Numbered from the stretch's first letter, positions 17,100-26,170 are shown. The stretch is DNA of 64,000 bases from GCA-2687515 sp002687515 (GCA_030745835.1 JASLNU010000058.1:1-64000); one strand, 5' to 3'. Numbers and translations are program-made. The notes: generated from the sequence alone by a model not told the origin.

Positions 17100-19082
17100 T
17101 TACACTTCGGCCGCCGCGCCCGCCGGCGGGTGGCTCCTGGATGGCGCACCGATGCGGTAGCGCCGGTCGGAAAGGCTGATACCGGCGCCGAGCACCATGA
17201 TCAGCGCGCCGGTCCACATCCACGGCACCAGCGGATTGAAATAGATGCGGGTGACGTAACCGCCCTTGCCGTCGGGATCGCCGATCACGGCATAGAGATC
17301 GCCAAGGAATGTGGGCTCGATCGCGGCTTCGGTGGTCGGCATGCGGCTGACCAGATAGGTGCGTTTTTCGGGCTCGAGGGTGATCCGGAAGCGGTTGCCT
17401 TTTGTCACTTCAAACTCGCCGCGCAGCGCCGTGTAATTGGGCCCATCGACGGTCTTGGCGCCCTTTAGGGTGTAAGCATAGCCGCCGACCTCGACGCTAT
17501 CGCCGGGGCGCATCACCTGGATGCTTTCGGTGCGCCAGGCGCTCGACGCGGTCATGCCGGCGATGGCGATGGCCAGCCCGCCATGGGCCAGGGTCATGCC
17601 CCAACTGGCGCGCGGCTGGCGCCGGATACGCCGCCAGGTGTCGCCGATGCCAGATTGGAAAAGGCGCACGCGGGCGGCGAATTCATACAAGGTGGCAGCC
17701 AACAGCCATGCCGCCAAACCGATGCCAAACGACGCCAGGGCGCCGGCCCGGTCGATCGACAGCCAGATGGCGAAGCCCGCCAACACGGCGATCACGGCGA
17801 CGAATTTGAGCCGTATCAGCGCGCCGGTGCCATCGGCGCGCTTCCATTGCAACAGCGGCGCGACGCCCATCAACAGGATCGCCGGGATCATCATCGGCAC
17901 GAACACGGTATCGAAATAGGGCGCCCCCACCGACACCTTGCCGAGATCGAGGACATCGAGGAATAAGGGGTAAAGGGTGCCGAGCAGCACCGAGGCGGCG
18001 GCCACGGTGAGCAGGAAATTATTGACCAAAAGCCCGCCTTCCCTGGATATCGGCAGGAAGCTGCCGCCGCCGGCAAGGTTCGGCCCGCGCCAGGCAAACA
18101 GGGCGAAGGCGGCGCCGACGGTGATCACCAGGAAGGCCAGGATGAAGACGCCGCGGCTGGGATCGGTTGCGAAGGCGTGCACCGAGGTCAGCACACCGGA
18201 GCGCACCAGGAAGGTACCCAAGAGGCTGAGCGCGAAGGCGATGATCGCCAGGAACACGGTCCAGGCTTTCAAGGCGTCGCGCTTTTCGGATACGATCGCC
18301 GAATGCAGGAGCGCCGTCGCCGCCAGCCACGGCATGAATGAGGCGTTTTCGACTGGGTCCCAGAACCACCAGCCGCCCCAGCCGAGCTCGTAATAGGCCC
18401 ACCAGGAGCCGAGCACGATGCCGGCCGTCAGGAAGGCCCATGCGGCCAGCGTCCAGGGCCGCACCCAGCGCGCCCAGGCGGCGTCGATGCGCCCCTCGAT
18501 GAGGGCGGCGACGGCGAAGGAAAAGGCGGTCGAAAGCCCGACATAGCCGAGATAGAGGAGCGGCGGATGGAAAGCCAGGCCCGGATCCTGCAGCAATGGA
18601 TTGAGATCGCGGCCGTCGATGGGCGCCGGGTTGAGCCGCTCGAACGGGTTCGAGGTGAACAGGATGAAGGCCAGGACGCCGATGCCGATCAGCGCCTGCA
18701 CGCCCAACACCCTAACTTTAAGGCTGGGCCGGAGGTTGCCGCCGAAGAGCGCGACGGCGGCGCCGTAGAGGGCCAATATGAAGGCCCACATCAGCATCGA
18801 GCCCTCGTGGTTGCCCCAGACGCCCGACACCTTGTAGAGCATCGGCTTCAATGTATGGGAATTGGCGGCGACGTTGGCGACCGAAAAATCAGAGGTCACG
18901 AAGGCATGCGTCAGGGCGCCGAATGACAGCGCGATCAAAACCGCCTGGGTCAGCGCCGCGGGGCCGGCCATCGCCATCCAGCCGGCATTGCCGCGCCCGG
19001 TGCCGGCCAGCGCAGTGAAGGCCTGGACGGCGGCCACGGCGAGCGCCAGGATTAGCGCGAAATGCCCGATCTCGGCGATCAT
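17100..19082 (-). CDS. ccmF: Heme lyase subunit CcmF
   Basis: A 660-residue polytopic membrane protein that ligates heme to apocytochrome c with CcmH and CcmI. About 14 or 15 hydrophobic segments are visible. The heme-handling WWD motif is YELGWGGWWFWDPVENASFM (about residues 222-241). The flanking periplasmic histidine regions include GVWGNHEGSMLMW. The ATG at 19082 is chosen because it overlaps the ccmE stop as ATGA. The frame is open further upstream, but that sequence is the out-of-frame ccmE coding region. Confidence 0.95.
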   Translation of the reverse strand: MIAEIGHFALILALAVAAVQAFTALAGTGRGNAGWMAMAGPAALTQAVLIALSFGALTHAFVTSDFSVANVAANSHTLKPMLYKVSGVWGNHEGSMLMWAFILALYGAAVALFGGNLRPSLKVRVLGVQALIGIGVLAFILFTSNPFERLNPAPIDGRDLNPLLQDPGLAFHPPLLYLGYVGLSTAFSFAVAALIEGRIDAAWARWVRPWTLAAWAFLTAGIVLGSWWAYYELGWGGWWFWDPVENASFMPWLAATALLHSAIVSEKRDALKAWTVFLAIIAFALSLLGTFLVRSGVLTSVHAFATDPSRGVFILAFLVITVGAAFALFAWRGPNLAGGGSFLPISREGGLLVNNFLLTVAAASVLLGTLYPLFLDVLDLGKVSVGAPYFDTVFVPMMIPAILLMGVAPLLQWKRADGTGALIRLKFVAVIAVLAGFAIWLSIDRAGALASFGIGLAAWLLAATLYEFAARVRLFQSGIGDTWRRIRRQPRASWGMTLAHGGLAIAIAGMTASSAWRTESIQVMRPGDSVEVGGYAYTLKGAKTVDGPNYTALRGEFEVTKGNRFRITLEPEKRTYLVSRMPTTEAAIEPTFLGDLYAVIGDPDGKGGYVTRIYFNPLVPWMWTGALIMVLGAGISLSDRRYRIGAPSRSHPPAGAAAEV

Positions 19083-19558
19083 TTTGCGCCTTTCTCCTGA
19101 TCGCCTTTCCCAGGCCCGCCTTTCCCCGTCCCACCCTTCCATTGCCCCGATTTCTTGATGGCGTCGGCGACCTCGGCCGGCATGTAGGTTTCGTCGTGCT
19201 TGGCCAGAACCTCGGTGGCGACGAAGACGCCGTCCTTGAAATGGCCCTCGGCGACGACGCCTTGGCCCTCGCGGAACAGGTCGGGCAGGATGCCGCGAAA
19301 TCTGACTTGAACCGAATTGGCGAGATCGGTGACGGTGAAACGGACCACCGCGTCGCCCTCTTTCCTGAGGCTGCCCTTTTCCACCAGGCCGCCGACGCGC
19401 AGCCGCCGCTGCGGCGCGATTTCCTTGGTCTTGAGATCGGTGGGGCTGTGGAAAAACACCAGGTTTTCCTGAAACGCGGTGAGCACCAGCGCGGTGGCGG
19501 CGGCCAGCAGCAGAAAGCCGAGGGAAATGAGGGCGAGCCGTTGATGCTTGGGTTTCAT
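19079..19558 (-). CDS. ccmE: Heme chaperone CcmE
   Basis: A 159-residue membrane-anchored periplasmic chaperone that carries heme covalently from CcmC to CcmF. Seen are the N-terminal anchor ALISLGFLLLAAATALVL, the OB-fold with RLRVGGLVEKGS and VRFRGILPDLFREGQGVVAEG, and the heme-binding histidine in VLAKHDETYMP (about residue 124). The C-terminal tail is a low-complexity Gly/Lys stretch, as is common. It overlaps ccmD upstream and ccmF downstream by four bases each. Confidence 0.95.
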   Translation of the reverse strand: MKPKHQRLALISLGFLLLAAATALVLTAFQENLVFFHSPTDLKTKEIAPQRRLRVGGLVEKGSLRKEGDAVVRFTVTDLANSVQVRFRGILPDLFREGQGVVAEGHFKDGVFVATEVLAKHDETYMPAEVADAIKKSGQWKGGTGKGGPGKGDQEKGAK

Positions 19559-19746
19559 CGGCCCGCCTCATCGCCATTATCGGCCTCGGCATTATATTGC
19601 CTGAGGCTTTGCAGCAGCGCTTCGGAACGCTTGAGCCGGGCGCGGCTCTGCCACAGCAGCGCGATCAGGACCGCCGCCGACAATCCATAGGCCGGCCAAA
19701 TGAAGGCTCCGTAACCGCCCATCTCAAAAAAGCTGCTCAATTCCAT
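19555..19746 (-). CDS. ccmD: Heme exporter small subunit CcmD
   Basis: A 63-residue single-span membrane protein that helps release holo-CcmE from the CcmABC complex. The membrane segment is YGAFIWPAYGLSAAVLIALL, followed by basic residues (WQSRARLKRSE), the usual CcmD layout with a positive cytoplasmic tail. Assignment rests on size, topology and position between ccmC and ccmE. The stop overlaps the ccmE start as ATGA. Confidence 0.9.
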   Translation of the reverse strand: MELSSFFEMGGYGAFIWPAYGLSAAVLIALLWQSRARLKRSEALLQSLRQYNAEADNGDEAGR

Positions 19747-19787
19747 TCGATTCCCATCAAGTCTCCCGGGCGCCGGTCACGCACCGG

Positions 19788-20507
19788 TCACGCACCGGTT
19801 TGGCGCAGGCGCAGCGCCTGGATGCGGGCGTCGTTGAACTCGGCGCGGACGCGCACGAACATCACCCAGAAGTAAAAGGCGGTATAGCCGACCGCCATCA
19901 ACAACAGCGGCGTCAGCATCGAGGGATCGATCGCCGGGCCGCCCATCTTCACGACACTGGCCGGCTGATGCAGGGTGTTCCACCAATCCACCGAAAACTT
20001 GATGATCGGCACATTGATGGCGCCGACGATGGCCAGGATGGCGGCGGCGCGGGCGCCCCGGGCGCGGTCGTCGAAGGCGCCTTCCAGCGCCATATAGCCG
20101 AGATAGAGGAACAACAGGATCAGCACCGATGTCAGGCGCGCGTCCCACACCCACCAGGCGCCCCACATCGGTTTGCCCCACAAGGAGCCGGTGGCCAGCG
20201 CCAGGAAGGTGAAGGCGGCGCCGATCGGCGCCGTGGCGCGGGCCACCACATGGGCGATCAGGTGCCGCCAGACCAAGCCGACGGCGCTGGCCGCAGCCAG
20301 GGCTGAATAGCAGAACATGGCCATCCAGGCGGCCGGCACATGCACATACATGATGCGCACGGTTTCGCTCTGCTGGTAATCGGCGGGCGAGGCGAGAAGC
20401 GCGAAATACAGCCCGGCGGCGATGCAAATCAGGCTCAAGCCCGCGGCCCAGGGCTGCAGGGCGCCGATAAGCTTCAAAAATCGGGTCGGATTGGCGAAAC
20501 GGTGCAT
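19788..20507 (-). CDS. ccmC: Heme-handling protein CcmC
   Basis: A 239-residue six-helix membrane protein that loads heme onto CcmE. The tryptophan-rich motif is WGAWWVWDARLTS (about residues 117-129). It is flanked by the conserved histidine regions IMYVHVPAAWMAM and KFSVDWWNTLHQPAS. It starts 80 bases after the ccmB stop and ends 41 bases before ccmD, the two widest gaps in the operon. A short direct duplication (CGGTCACGCAC) lies just after the stop near 19775-19795. Confidence 0.95.
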   Translation of the reverse strand: MHRFANPTRFLKLIGALQPWAAGLSLICIAAGLYFALLASPADYQQSETVRIMYVHVPAAWMAMFCYSALAAASAVGLVWRHLIAHVVARATAPIGAAFTFLALATGSLWGKPMWGAWWVWDARLTSVLILLFLYLGYMALEGAFDDRARGARAAAILAIVGAINVPIIKFSVDWWNTLHQPASVVKMGGPAIDPSMLTPLLLMAVGYTAFYFWVMFVRVRAEFNDARIQALRLRQTGA

Positions 20508-20587
20508 GGTTGTCGTTCTAAATGTCTTGGGCGCTGATATCCAGCCGCTCTCGATCTTTTGACCTGGTTAATCCTATTTGACCTAGT

Positions 20588-21253
20588 TCATTCCGCCGCC
20601 TGACGCAAGGCGGCGGCGCCGGCCCAGGGCGTCAACGCCGCCGCGCCGAGCAGCAATCCGCCCAAAATCAAAAGCTGCGCTTTGCTTTCTAGCCCGGTCA
20701 GGCTGGCGTCGACGGCGCTGACCCCGAAGATCAGCACCGGAATGAACAGCGGCAGCACCAACAGCGACAATAGAACGCCGGATCGCCTTGCGCCCAGGGT
20801 CAGCGCCGCGCCGACGCCGCCGATCAGGCTCAGGCTGGGGGTGCCGAGGGCCAACGCCAGGAGCATCACCGGATAGCCGTCGGCGCCCATGTTCAGCAAG
20901 ACCCCGAGCAGCGGCGAAACGATGATCAGCGGCGCCCCGGTGGTCAGCCAATGGGCGGCGGCCTTGGCGAGGAACTGCAATTCCAGCGGCAGCGGCGACA
21001 AGACCAGCAATTCCAGGGTTCCGTCGGCGTGGTCGGCCTGGAACAAACGGTCCATCGACAGCATCGCGGCGAGCAGCGCCGCCACCCAGATGACGCCGGC
21101 GGCGATGCGCGCCAGGATGCCCGGTTCCGGCCCGACGCCGAGCGGGAACAGAACCACCACCAGGACGAAAAAGACGATGACCATCATGCTGTCGGCGCCC
21201 TGGCGCAGGGCCAGGCGGATATCGCGCCGGATCAATGCGCCGAGGGCGCTCAT
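20588..21253 (-). CDS. ccmB: Heme exporter membrane subunit CcmB
   Basis: A 221-residue six-span membrane subunit of the CcmAB transporter, which uses ATP to release heme-loaded CcmE. The N-terminal IRRDIRLALRQGADSM, the GILARIAAGVIWVAALLAAM segment and the LELLVLSPLPLEL loop are typical. Its ATG overlaps the ccmA stop as ATGA, so ccmA and ccmB should be made in equal amounts. Confidence 0.94.
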   Translation of the reverse strand: MSALGALIRRDIRLALRQGADSMMVIVFFVLVVVLFPLGVGPEPGILARIAAGVIWVAALLAAMLSMDRLFQADHADGTLELLVLSPLPLELQFLAKAAAHWLTTGAPLIIVSPLLGVLLNMGADGYPVMLLALALGTPSLSLIGGVGAALTLGARRSGVLLSLLVLPLFIPVLIFGVSAVDASLTGLESKAQLLILGGLLLGAAALTPWAGAAALRQAAE

Positions 21254-21894
21254 GAAACCGCCGCCCCGACTGAATTTCTGTCCGAATATCGGTCGAGTTC
21301 GAGAACCCTGCCGTCCGACGGGTCGCGCCCGTGCGAGGCCATGACGACGCTGCCGCCGTTTCCGGTGTGGCGCTTGATCTCGTCCTCGAGAATGGCGGCC
21401 GATGCGGTATCGAGCGATGTGGTCGGCTCGTCGAGCAGCCAGAGGGCCGCCGGAACCGCCGCCAGGCGCGCCAGGTTCAGGCGCCGCCTTTGCCCCGCCG
21501 ACAGGAAGCGCGCCGGCAATTCCGCCAGCCCGCCGATGTTGAAGCGTTCAAGCGCGGCTTCAATATTGCCCGTGGCGCTGCCACCCATGGCGCGCCAGAA
21601 TTGCAGGTTCTCGGCGACGCTGAGGGCGCCCTTCACCGCATCCTGGTGGCCGACAAAGATAAGCCGCGCCCGGTGCCCGTCGCGGTCTTCGGCGAGCGGC
21701 GCGCCATCCCAGGCGAGGCCCCCCTCGATCACCGGCAAGAGGCCGGCCATGACCCTCAAGAGGGTCGATTTGCCGCTGCCGTTGGGCCCGATGAGATGCA
21801 GAATCCCGCCGCCGCCGACATCGAAATCAAGGCCGCGAAAGACGATCCGCTCACCGCGGAAACAGGTCAGGCCGCTTCCAGAAAATTGCGCCAT
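21250..21894 (-). CDS. ccmA: Heme exporter ATP-binding subunit CcmA
   Basis: A 214-residue ABC ATPase and first gene of the ccmABCDEFGHI operon. Walker A is GPNGSGKSTLL (about residues 36-46), the signature is LSAGQRRRLNLARL (about 131-144) and Walker B is LWLLDEPTTSLD (about 151-162). The length is typical. It is divergent from acnA, and a candidate small RNA with its own terminator lies between its start and the acnA promoter region. Confidence 0.95.
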   Translation of the reverse strand: MAQFSGSGLTCFRGERIVFRGLDFDVGGGGILHLIGPNGSGKSTLLRVMAGLLPVIEGGLAWDGAPLAEDRDGHRARLIFVGHQDAVKGALSVAENLQFWRAMGGSATGNIEAALERFNIGGLAELPARFLSAGQRRRLNLARLAAVPAALWLLDEPTTSLDTASAAILEDEIKRHTGNGGSVVMASHGRDPSDGRVLELDRYSDRNSVGAAVS

Positions 21895-21961
21895 CGGCGA
21901 TCAATTCCTTTTCCAATCGCCCGCAACCTAGCCGAAGGGTATTTCAATTGAAAGAAAGCTG

Positions 21962-22001
21962 AAAAAAAGCGGCCGGGAAGTCAGGGGGTGCTTCCCGGCC
22001 G
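21962..22001 (-). terminator. Rho-independent terminator 68 bases upstream of ccmA
   Basis: CGGCCGGGAAG (21970-21980) pairs perfectly with CTTCCCGGCCG (21991-22001). In minus-strand direction the stem is followed by seven U (21962-21968). Its position before, not after, the ccm genes means that it ends a short upstream transcript. Confidence 0.88.
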
Positions 22002-22070
22002 AAGTCTTTGGCATTATCTGCCATTAGGGGGGTAAGAGAGTACTTGGTCTCTTAATCAGGAGGCCTGATC
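21962..22070 (-). ncRNA. Candidate trans-acting small RNA upstream of ccmA
   Basis: In minus-strand reading the segment folds into successive hairpins: ATCAGG/CCTGAT (22055-22069), an AGAG/CTCT stem (about 22035-22052), GGCA/TGCC (22010-22022) and an 11-bp terminator stem (21970-21980 with 21991-22001) followed by seven U. The exposed stretches are rich in C (CCUCC and CCCCCC), resembling anti-Shine-Dalgarno loops of alphaproteobacterial sRNAs. A TTATAT (22077-22082) suits a -10 box; the -35 is weak. No open frame of note is present. Alternatively it is an attenuated ccm leader. Confidence 0.6.
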
Positions 22071-22286
22071 ACCGCCATATAAGCCGGAGAATGTGTCTGA
22101 ATTATGCCCCAATTGTCACCATTGTGTGATCGCCGGGCCGTCCATCTATAATCTTCCAGGTTCGCCGGGATAACCGCCATGGGGCTGGACGAGGCGAAGC
22201 CCGATGGTGTAGGCAGGAGCCGCCAAATTCAATTACTGGCCCAATAAATTGGCTAAAATCTAGCCGGAATATAGGAGGAGACGCCG

Positions 22287-24968
22287 ATGCCGGTGGTCGG
22301 ACAGGACAGCTTGAAAACGCGGCGCACGCTGAAGGCGGGCGGCAGGGCCTACGATTACTACAGCCTCGAAGCGGCCTCTGAAGCCGGGCTCGGCGATATT
22401 TCACGGCTGCCCTTTAGCCTCAAAATTCTTTTGGAAAATTTGCTCCGCTATGAAGACGGCGTCAGTGTCACCACCGGCGATATCAAGGCCCTGGCCGCCT
22501 GGCTGGAGGAGCGCCGCTCATCCCACGAAATCGCCTTTCGCCCGGCGCGTGTCCTGATGCAGGATTTCACCGGCGTGCCGGCGGTGGTCGATCTCGCCGC
22601 CATGCGCGAAGCCATGAACGATCTCGGCGGCGATCCGAAAAAGATCAATCCCCTGAGCCCGGTCGATCTGGTCATCGACCATTCGGTGATGATCGACAAG
22701 TTCGGCAGCGAAACCGCCTTCGATGAAAATGTCGAAATGGAGTTCGAGCGCAACCAGGAACGCTACGAGTTCCTGCGCTGGGGATCGGAGGCTTTCGATA
22801 ATTTCCGCGTCGTGCCACCGGGCACCGGCATCTGCCATCAGGTCAATCTGGAATTTTTGGCCGAGACCGTGTGGACCGCCGATGATAACGGCACCGAGAT
22901 CGCCTATCCCGATACGGTGGTCGGCACCGACAGCCATACGACGATGATCAACGGCCTCGCCGTCCTTGGCTGGGGCGTCGGCGGCATCGAGGCCGAAGCC
23001 GCGATGCTCGGTCAGCCGGTTTCCATGCTGATCCCCGAAGTGGTCGGTTTCAAGCTGACCGGCAAGGCGCGCGAAGGCAACACGGCCACCGATCTGGTGC
23101 TCACGGTAGTTCAGATGCTGCGCGCCAAGGGCGTGGTCGGCAAATTCGTCGAATTCTATGGACCGGCGTTGGATTCCCTGTCGCTCCCCGACCGGGCGAC
23201 GCTGGCCAACATGGCCCCCGAATACGGCGCCACCTGCGGCTTTTTTCCGATCGACAAGGAAACCATCCGATTCCTGAAATTTACATCGCGCGATGCGGGC
23301 CGCGTCGCCCTGGTCGAGGCCTATGCCAAGGCGCAAGGCATGTGGCGGGACGCCTCCACCCCCGATCCCGATTTCACCGATACCCTGGAACTGGACATCG
23401 GTACCGTCGAGCCGTCGCTTTCCGGCCCGAAACGGCCCCAGGACCGGATTCCGCTGTCGGGCTCGGCGGCGGCGTTCGAGAAAACCTTGGGCGATGTGGG
23501 AAGGGGCTCGGGACCCATCGAAGCGGCGGGCGCCGATTATTCGGTACAGGACGGCGACGTCGTCATCGCCGCCATCACCTCGTGTACCAACACCTCGAAC
23601 CCGTCGGTCCTGCTCGCCGCCGGATTGCTGGCGCGCAACGCGGCGGCCAAGGGGCTCAGGCCCAAACCCTGGGTCAAGACCTCGCTGGCGCCGGGCAGCC
23701 AGGTGGTCACCGATTATCTGACCAGCGCCGGCGTTCTCGAAGATTTGGAAAGCCTTGGCTTCAACGTGGTCGGCTATGGCTGCACCACCTGCATCGGCAA
23801 TTCGGGGCCGCTGCCCGGTCCGGTCGCCGAAGCCATCGACGCGGGCGATTTGACGGTCTGTTCGGTGTTGTCCGGCAACCGCAATTTCGAGGGCCGCATC
23901 CACGCCCAGATCAAGACCAACTATCTGGCCTCGCCGCCGCTGGTCGTCGCCTACGGCATCGCCGGCTCGATGACGCGGGATCTCTATAATGATCCCCTCG
24001 GCAAGGATTCGGACGGCGGGCTGGTCTATTTGAAGGATATCTGGCCGAGCAACCAGGAAATTCAGGACGCGGTGGCCGAGCACATCACCCCTGATATGTT
24101 CCAGGTGCGCTACGGCGACGAGGTTTGGGCGGGGCCCCGGCAATGGCAGGATATAAAGTCGGACGGCGAGCTGACCTATGGCTGGCAGGAGCATAGCACT
24201 TACGTCAAATATCCGAGCTTCTTCGACGGCATGACCGAGGAAGCCGGCGATTTTGAGGATGTGGCCGGGGCGCGCGAATTGGCCATTTTGGGCGATTCGG
24301 TGACCACCGATCATATTTCCCCGGCCGGCGCCATCGCCGAAAGCGGCCCGGCGGGCAAGTATCTGACCGAGCGCCAGGTGCGCCCGGCCGAGTTCAATTC
24401 CTACGGCTCCCGGCGCGGCAACCACGAAGTGATGATGCGCGGCACCTTCGCCAATATCCGCATCCGCAACGAAATGGCGCCCGGCACCGAGGGCGGCGTT
24501 ACCATCCACCAGCCGAGCGGCGTTGAGATGTCGATCTATGACGCGGCCATGAAATATGCCGATGACGGCACGCCCCTGGTGATCATCGGCGGCAAGGAAT
24601 ACGGCAGCGGCTCGTCCCGCGACTGGGCCGCCAAGGGCACCCGGCTGCTCGGCGTCAAAGCGGTGATCGTCGAAAGCTTCGAGCGCATCCACCGCTCCAA
24701 CCTGGTCGGCATGGGTATCTTGCCGCTGCAATTCAAGGACGGCCAGACGCGCCAGACCCTGAAACTGGACGGCACCGAGCTTTTTGACATTACCGGCATC
24801 GAGGACGGCATCGATCCGCGCATGGACGTGCCCTGCCGGATCACCCGCGCCGATGGATCAGGCGAGGATATTTCGCTTCTCTGCCGTATCGATACCGCCG
24901 ACGAGGTCGAATATTACCGCCACGGCGGCATCCTCCAATACGTCCTCCGCCGCCTGAAAGCGGCTTAG
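22287..24968 (+). CDS. acnA: Aconitate hydratase A
   Basis: An 893-residue TCA-cycle enzyme that isomerises citrate to isocitrate using a [4Fe-4S] cluster. Cluster ligands are in TSCTNTSNP (about residue 434) and in YGCTTCIGNSG (about 500 and 503). The substrate-binding TDSHTTMINGLAVLGWGVGG and the C-terminal swivel domain with KEYGSGSSRDWAAKGT are present. The length is right for AcnA/IRP-type aconitase. AGGAGGAG lies six bases before the ATG at 22287. It stands alone, away from the TCA block at 46-61 kb. Confidence 0.97.
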   Translation: MPVVGQDSLKTRRTLKAGGRAYDYYSLEAASEAGLGDISRLPFSLKILLENLLRYEDGVSVTTGDIKALAAWLEERRSSHEIAFRPARVLMQDFTGVPAVVDLAAMREAMNDLGGDPKKINPLSPVDLVIDHSVMIDKFGSETAFDENVEMEFERNQERYEFLRWGSEAFDNFRVVPPGTGICHQVNLEFLAETVWTADDNGTEIAYPDTVVGTDSHTTMINGLAVLGWGVGGIEAEAAMLGQPVSMLIPEVVGFKLTGKAREGNTATDLVLTVVQMLRAKGVVGKFVEFYGPALDSLSLPDRATLANMAPEYGATCGFFPIDKETIRFLKFTSRDAGRVALVEAYAKAQGMWRDASTPDPDFTDTLELDIGTVEPSLSGPKRPQDRIPLSGSAAAFEKTLGDVGRGSGPIEAAGADYSVQDGDVVIAAITSCTNTSNPSVLLAAGLLARNAAAKGLRPKPWVKTSLAPGSQVVTDYLTSAGVLEDLESLGFNVVGYGCTTCIGNSGPLPGPVAEAIDAGDLTVCSVLSGNRNFEGRIHAQIKTNYLASPPLVVAYGIAGSMTRDLYNDPLGKDSDGGLVYLKDIWPSNQEIQDAVAEHITPDMFQVRYGDEVWAGPRQWQDIKSDGELTYGWQEHSTYVKYPSFFDGMTEEAGDFEDVAGARELAILGDSVTTDHISPAGAIAESGPAGKYLTERQVRPAEFNSYGSRRGNHEVMMRGTFANIRIRNEMAPGTEGGVTIHQPSGVEMSIYDAAMKYADDGTPLVIIGGKEYGSGSSRDWAAKGTRLLGVKAVIVESFERIHRSNLVGMGILPLQFKDGQTRQTLKLDGTELFDITGIEDGIDPRMDVPCRITRADGSGEDISLLCRIDTADEVEYYRHGGILQYVLRRLKAA

Positions 24969-25020
24969 ATCGGGCTTGGTTCTGAACTCATAAAGACGTC
25001 ATACAGGGCTATTTCGGTGG

Positions 25021-25142
25021 CTAATTCGGTGACAGTTTACTTTTAGGCAGCAGCTGATTTTTGGCACCTGAACGCGTCACCTAAAAGTAAACTGTCACCG
25101 AATTAGCTGGCCTAAAAGTAAACTGTCACCGAATTAGCTGGC
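25021..25142. repeat. Three copies of a 26-bp sequence, one inverted and two in tandem
   Basis: Copy A (25021-25046, CTAATTCGGTGACAGTTTAC and six more bases) is the exact reverse complement of copy B (25081-25106) and copy C (25112-25137). B and C belong to a perfect 31-nt tandem unit. A and B can fold into a 26-bp hairpin around 34 nt. The sequence resembles the ends of insertion sequences, but no transposase is nearby. The rest of the 350-bp gap between acnA and the next gene holds only a GC hairpin (25160-25183) without a T run. Confidence 0.9.
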
Positions 25143-25319
25143 TCCGAATTATGCGATAGCCCTCCCCCTCGCCGGGGGGAGGGGACGCAAGGCTCGCGGC
25201 CGAAGACCTGTCTCGAAACCGCATCCTGAAGAGGGAATTTCGCCCGGCCGGCCCCCAGTCACGGCACAATCACCGCCATGTGATTGGCGGCGCGCCGGGC
25301 CATGGACTAATTTAGTCGC

Positions 25320-26081
25320 ATGAAATTCAGGCAAAAATTAACCATCGCGGCGGCCGTGGCTCTGGGCTGGCTGGCGGCGGCGGCGCTGGTGGTTCCGGCG
25401 GCGGGCGCGGCCGAGCGCGGCCAGAATAATTTGACGGTGGTCGAGCTTTATACCTCGCAAGGCTGCTCATCCTGCCCGCCGGCCGATGCCCTGCTTGGCC
25501 GCCTTGCCAAACGGGACGGCATCCTGGCGCTGTCCTTCCATGTCGATTATTGGGACTATATCGGCTGGAAAGACCCTTACGGCAACGCCACCAACTCGGC
25601 CCGCCAACAGGCCTATAAGCGATCCTTCGACCGGTCCTATGTTTATACGCCGCAGATGGTGATCAACGGCATGATCGAAACCACCGGTTCCAACGAAGCG
25701 GGCGTGCTGGCCGGCATCGGACGGGCCGGATCGGCGTCCAAGGTGCCGATCGGCCTCAGCCGCGATCAATCGGGCGGCCTTCGAATTTCCGTCGCGGCGC
25801 TCGATAATCCGATCCAAGCGGCGGTCTGGCTGGCTTTGTTCGACTTGCAGCAGACAACCCGGGTGCGGCGCGGCGAAAACCGGGGCCGGACCATCAAGAA
25901 TTACAATGTAGTACGCGAATTCAGCAAAATCGGCGAATGGAACGGCACCGCCACGGCACTGACCGTATCGGCCGATAAACTGAAACCTCATGCCGGGCGG
26001 GGATGCGGGGTGTTCCTGCAAAGCGAGTTGAAGGGACCGATCCTCGGCGCCGCCACGATTAATTTGGAACCCCAGCGGTAG
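25320..26081 (+). CDS. DUF1223 thioredoxin-fold secreted protein
   Basis: A 253-residue exported protein with a cleavable signal peptide (about residues 1-30, with LGWLAAAALVVPAAGAAERG around the cleavage site). The DUF1223 domain opens with VVELYTSQGCSSCPPADALL, where CSSC sits in the position of a thioredoxin active site, and continues with SFHVDYWDYIGWKDPY and YTPQMVINGM. It is probably periplasmic and thiol-active. The biochemical role of the family is not known. It is followed by its own strong terminator, so it is likely monocistronic. Confidence 0.88.
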   Translation: MKFRQKLTIAAAVALGWLAAAALVVPAAGAAERGQNNLTVVELYTSQGCSSCPPADALLGRLAKRDGILALSFHVDYWDYIGWKDPYGNATNSARQQAYKRSFDRSYVYTPQMVINGMIETTGSNEAGVLAGIGRAGSASKVPIGLSRDQSGGLRISVAALDNPIQAAVWLALFDLQQTTRVRRGENRGRTIKNYNVVREFSKIGEWNGTATALTVSADKLKPHAGRGCGVFLQSELKGPILGAATINLEPQR

Positions 26082-26135
26082 TCCCGGATTACAACGCTCG
26101 ACCCCCCATTTGAGCGAGACAGGGACTACCCGACT

Positions 26136-26170
26136 AGCGGCTTGGTTTACATACCAAGCCGCTTTTTTTT
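26136..26170 (+). terminator. Rho-independent terminator after the DUF1223 gene
   Basis: AGCGGCTTGGT (26136-26146) pairs with ACCAAGCCGCT (26153-26163) around a six-base loop, followed by an eight-T run ending at 26170. It lies 55 bases after the stop codon. Confidence 0.93.

Noticed and set aside
19083..19592. 170-residue N-terminal extension of CcmF
   Set aside because: It is the out-of-frame reading of ccmE; the ATGA overlap fixes the start at 19082.
22518..24731. 737-codon frame antisense to acnA, and similar long antisense frames opposite ptrB, mdh, lpdA and sdhA
   Set aside because: High GC in third positions opens the opposite strand; the translations are His/Gly/Ala-rich with no known domain, while the sense strand encodes full, well-conserved enzymes.
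25081..25142. CRISPR array
   Set aside because: Only two adjacent direct copies of a 31-nt unit without spacers between them, plus one inverted copy; no cas genes.
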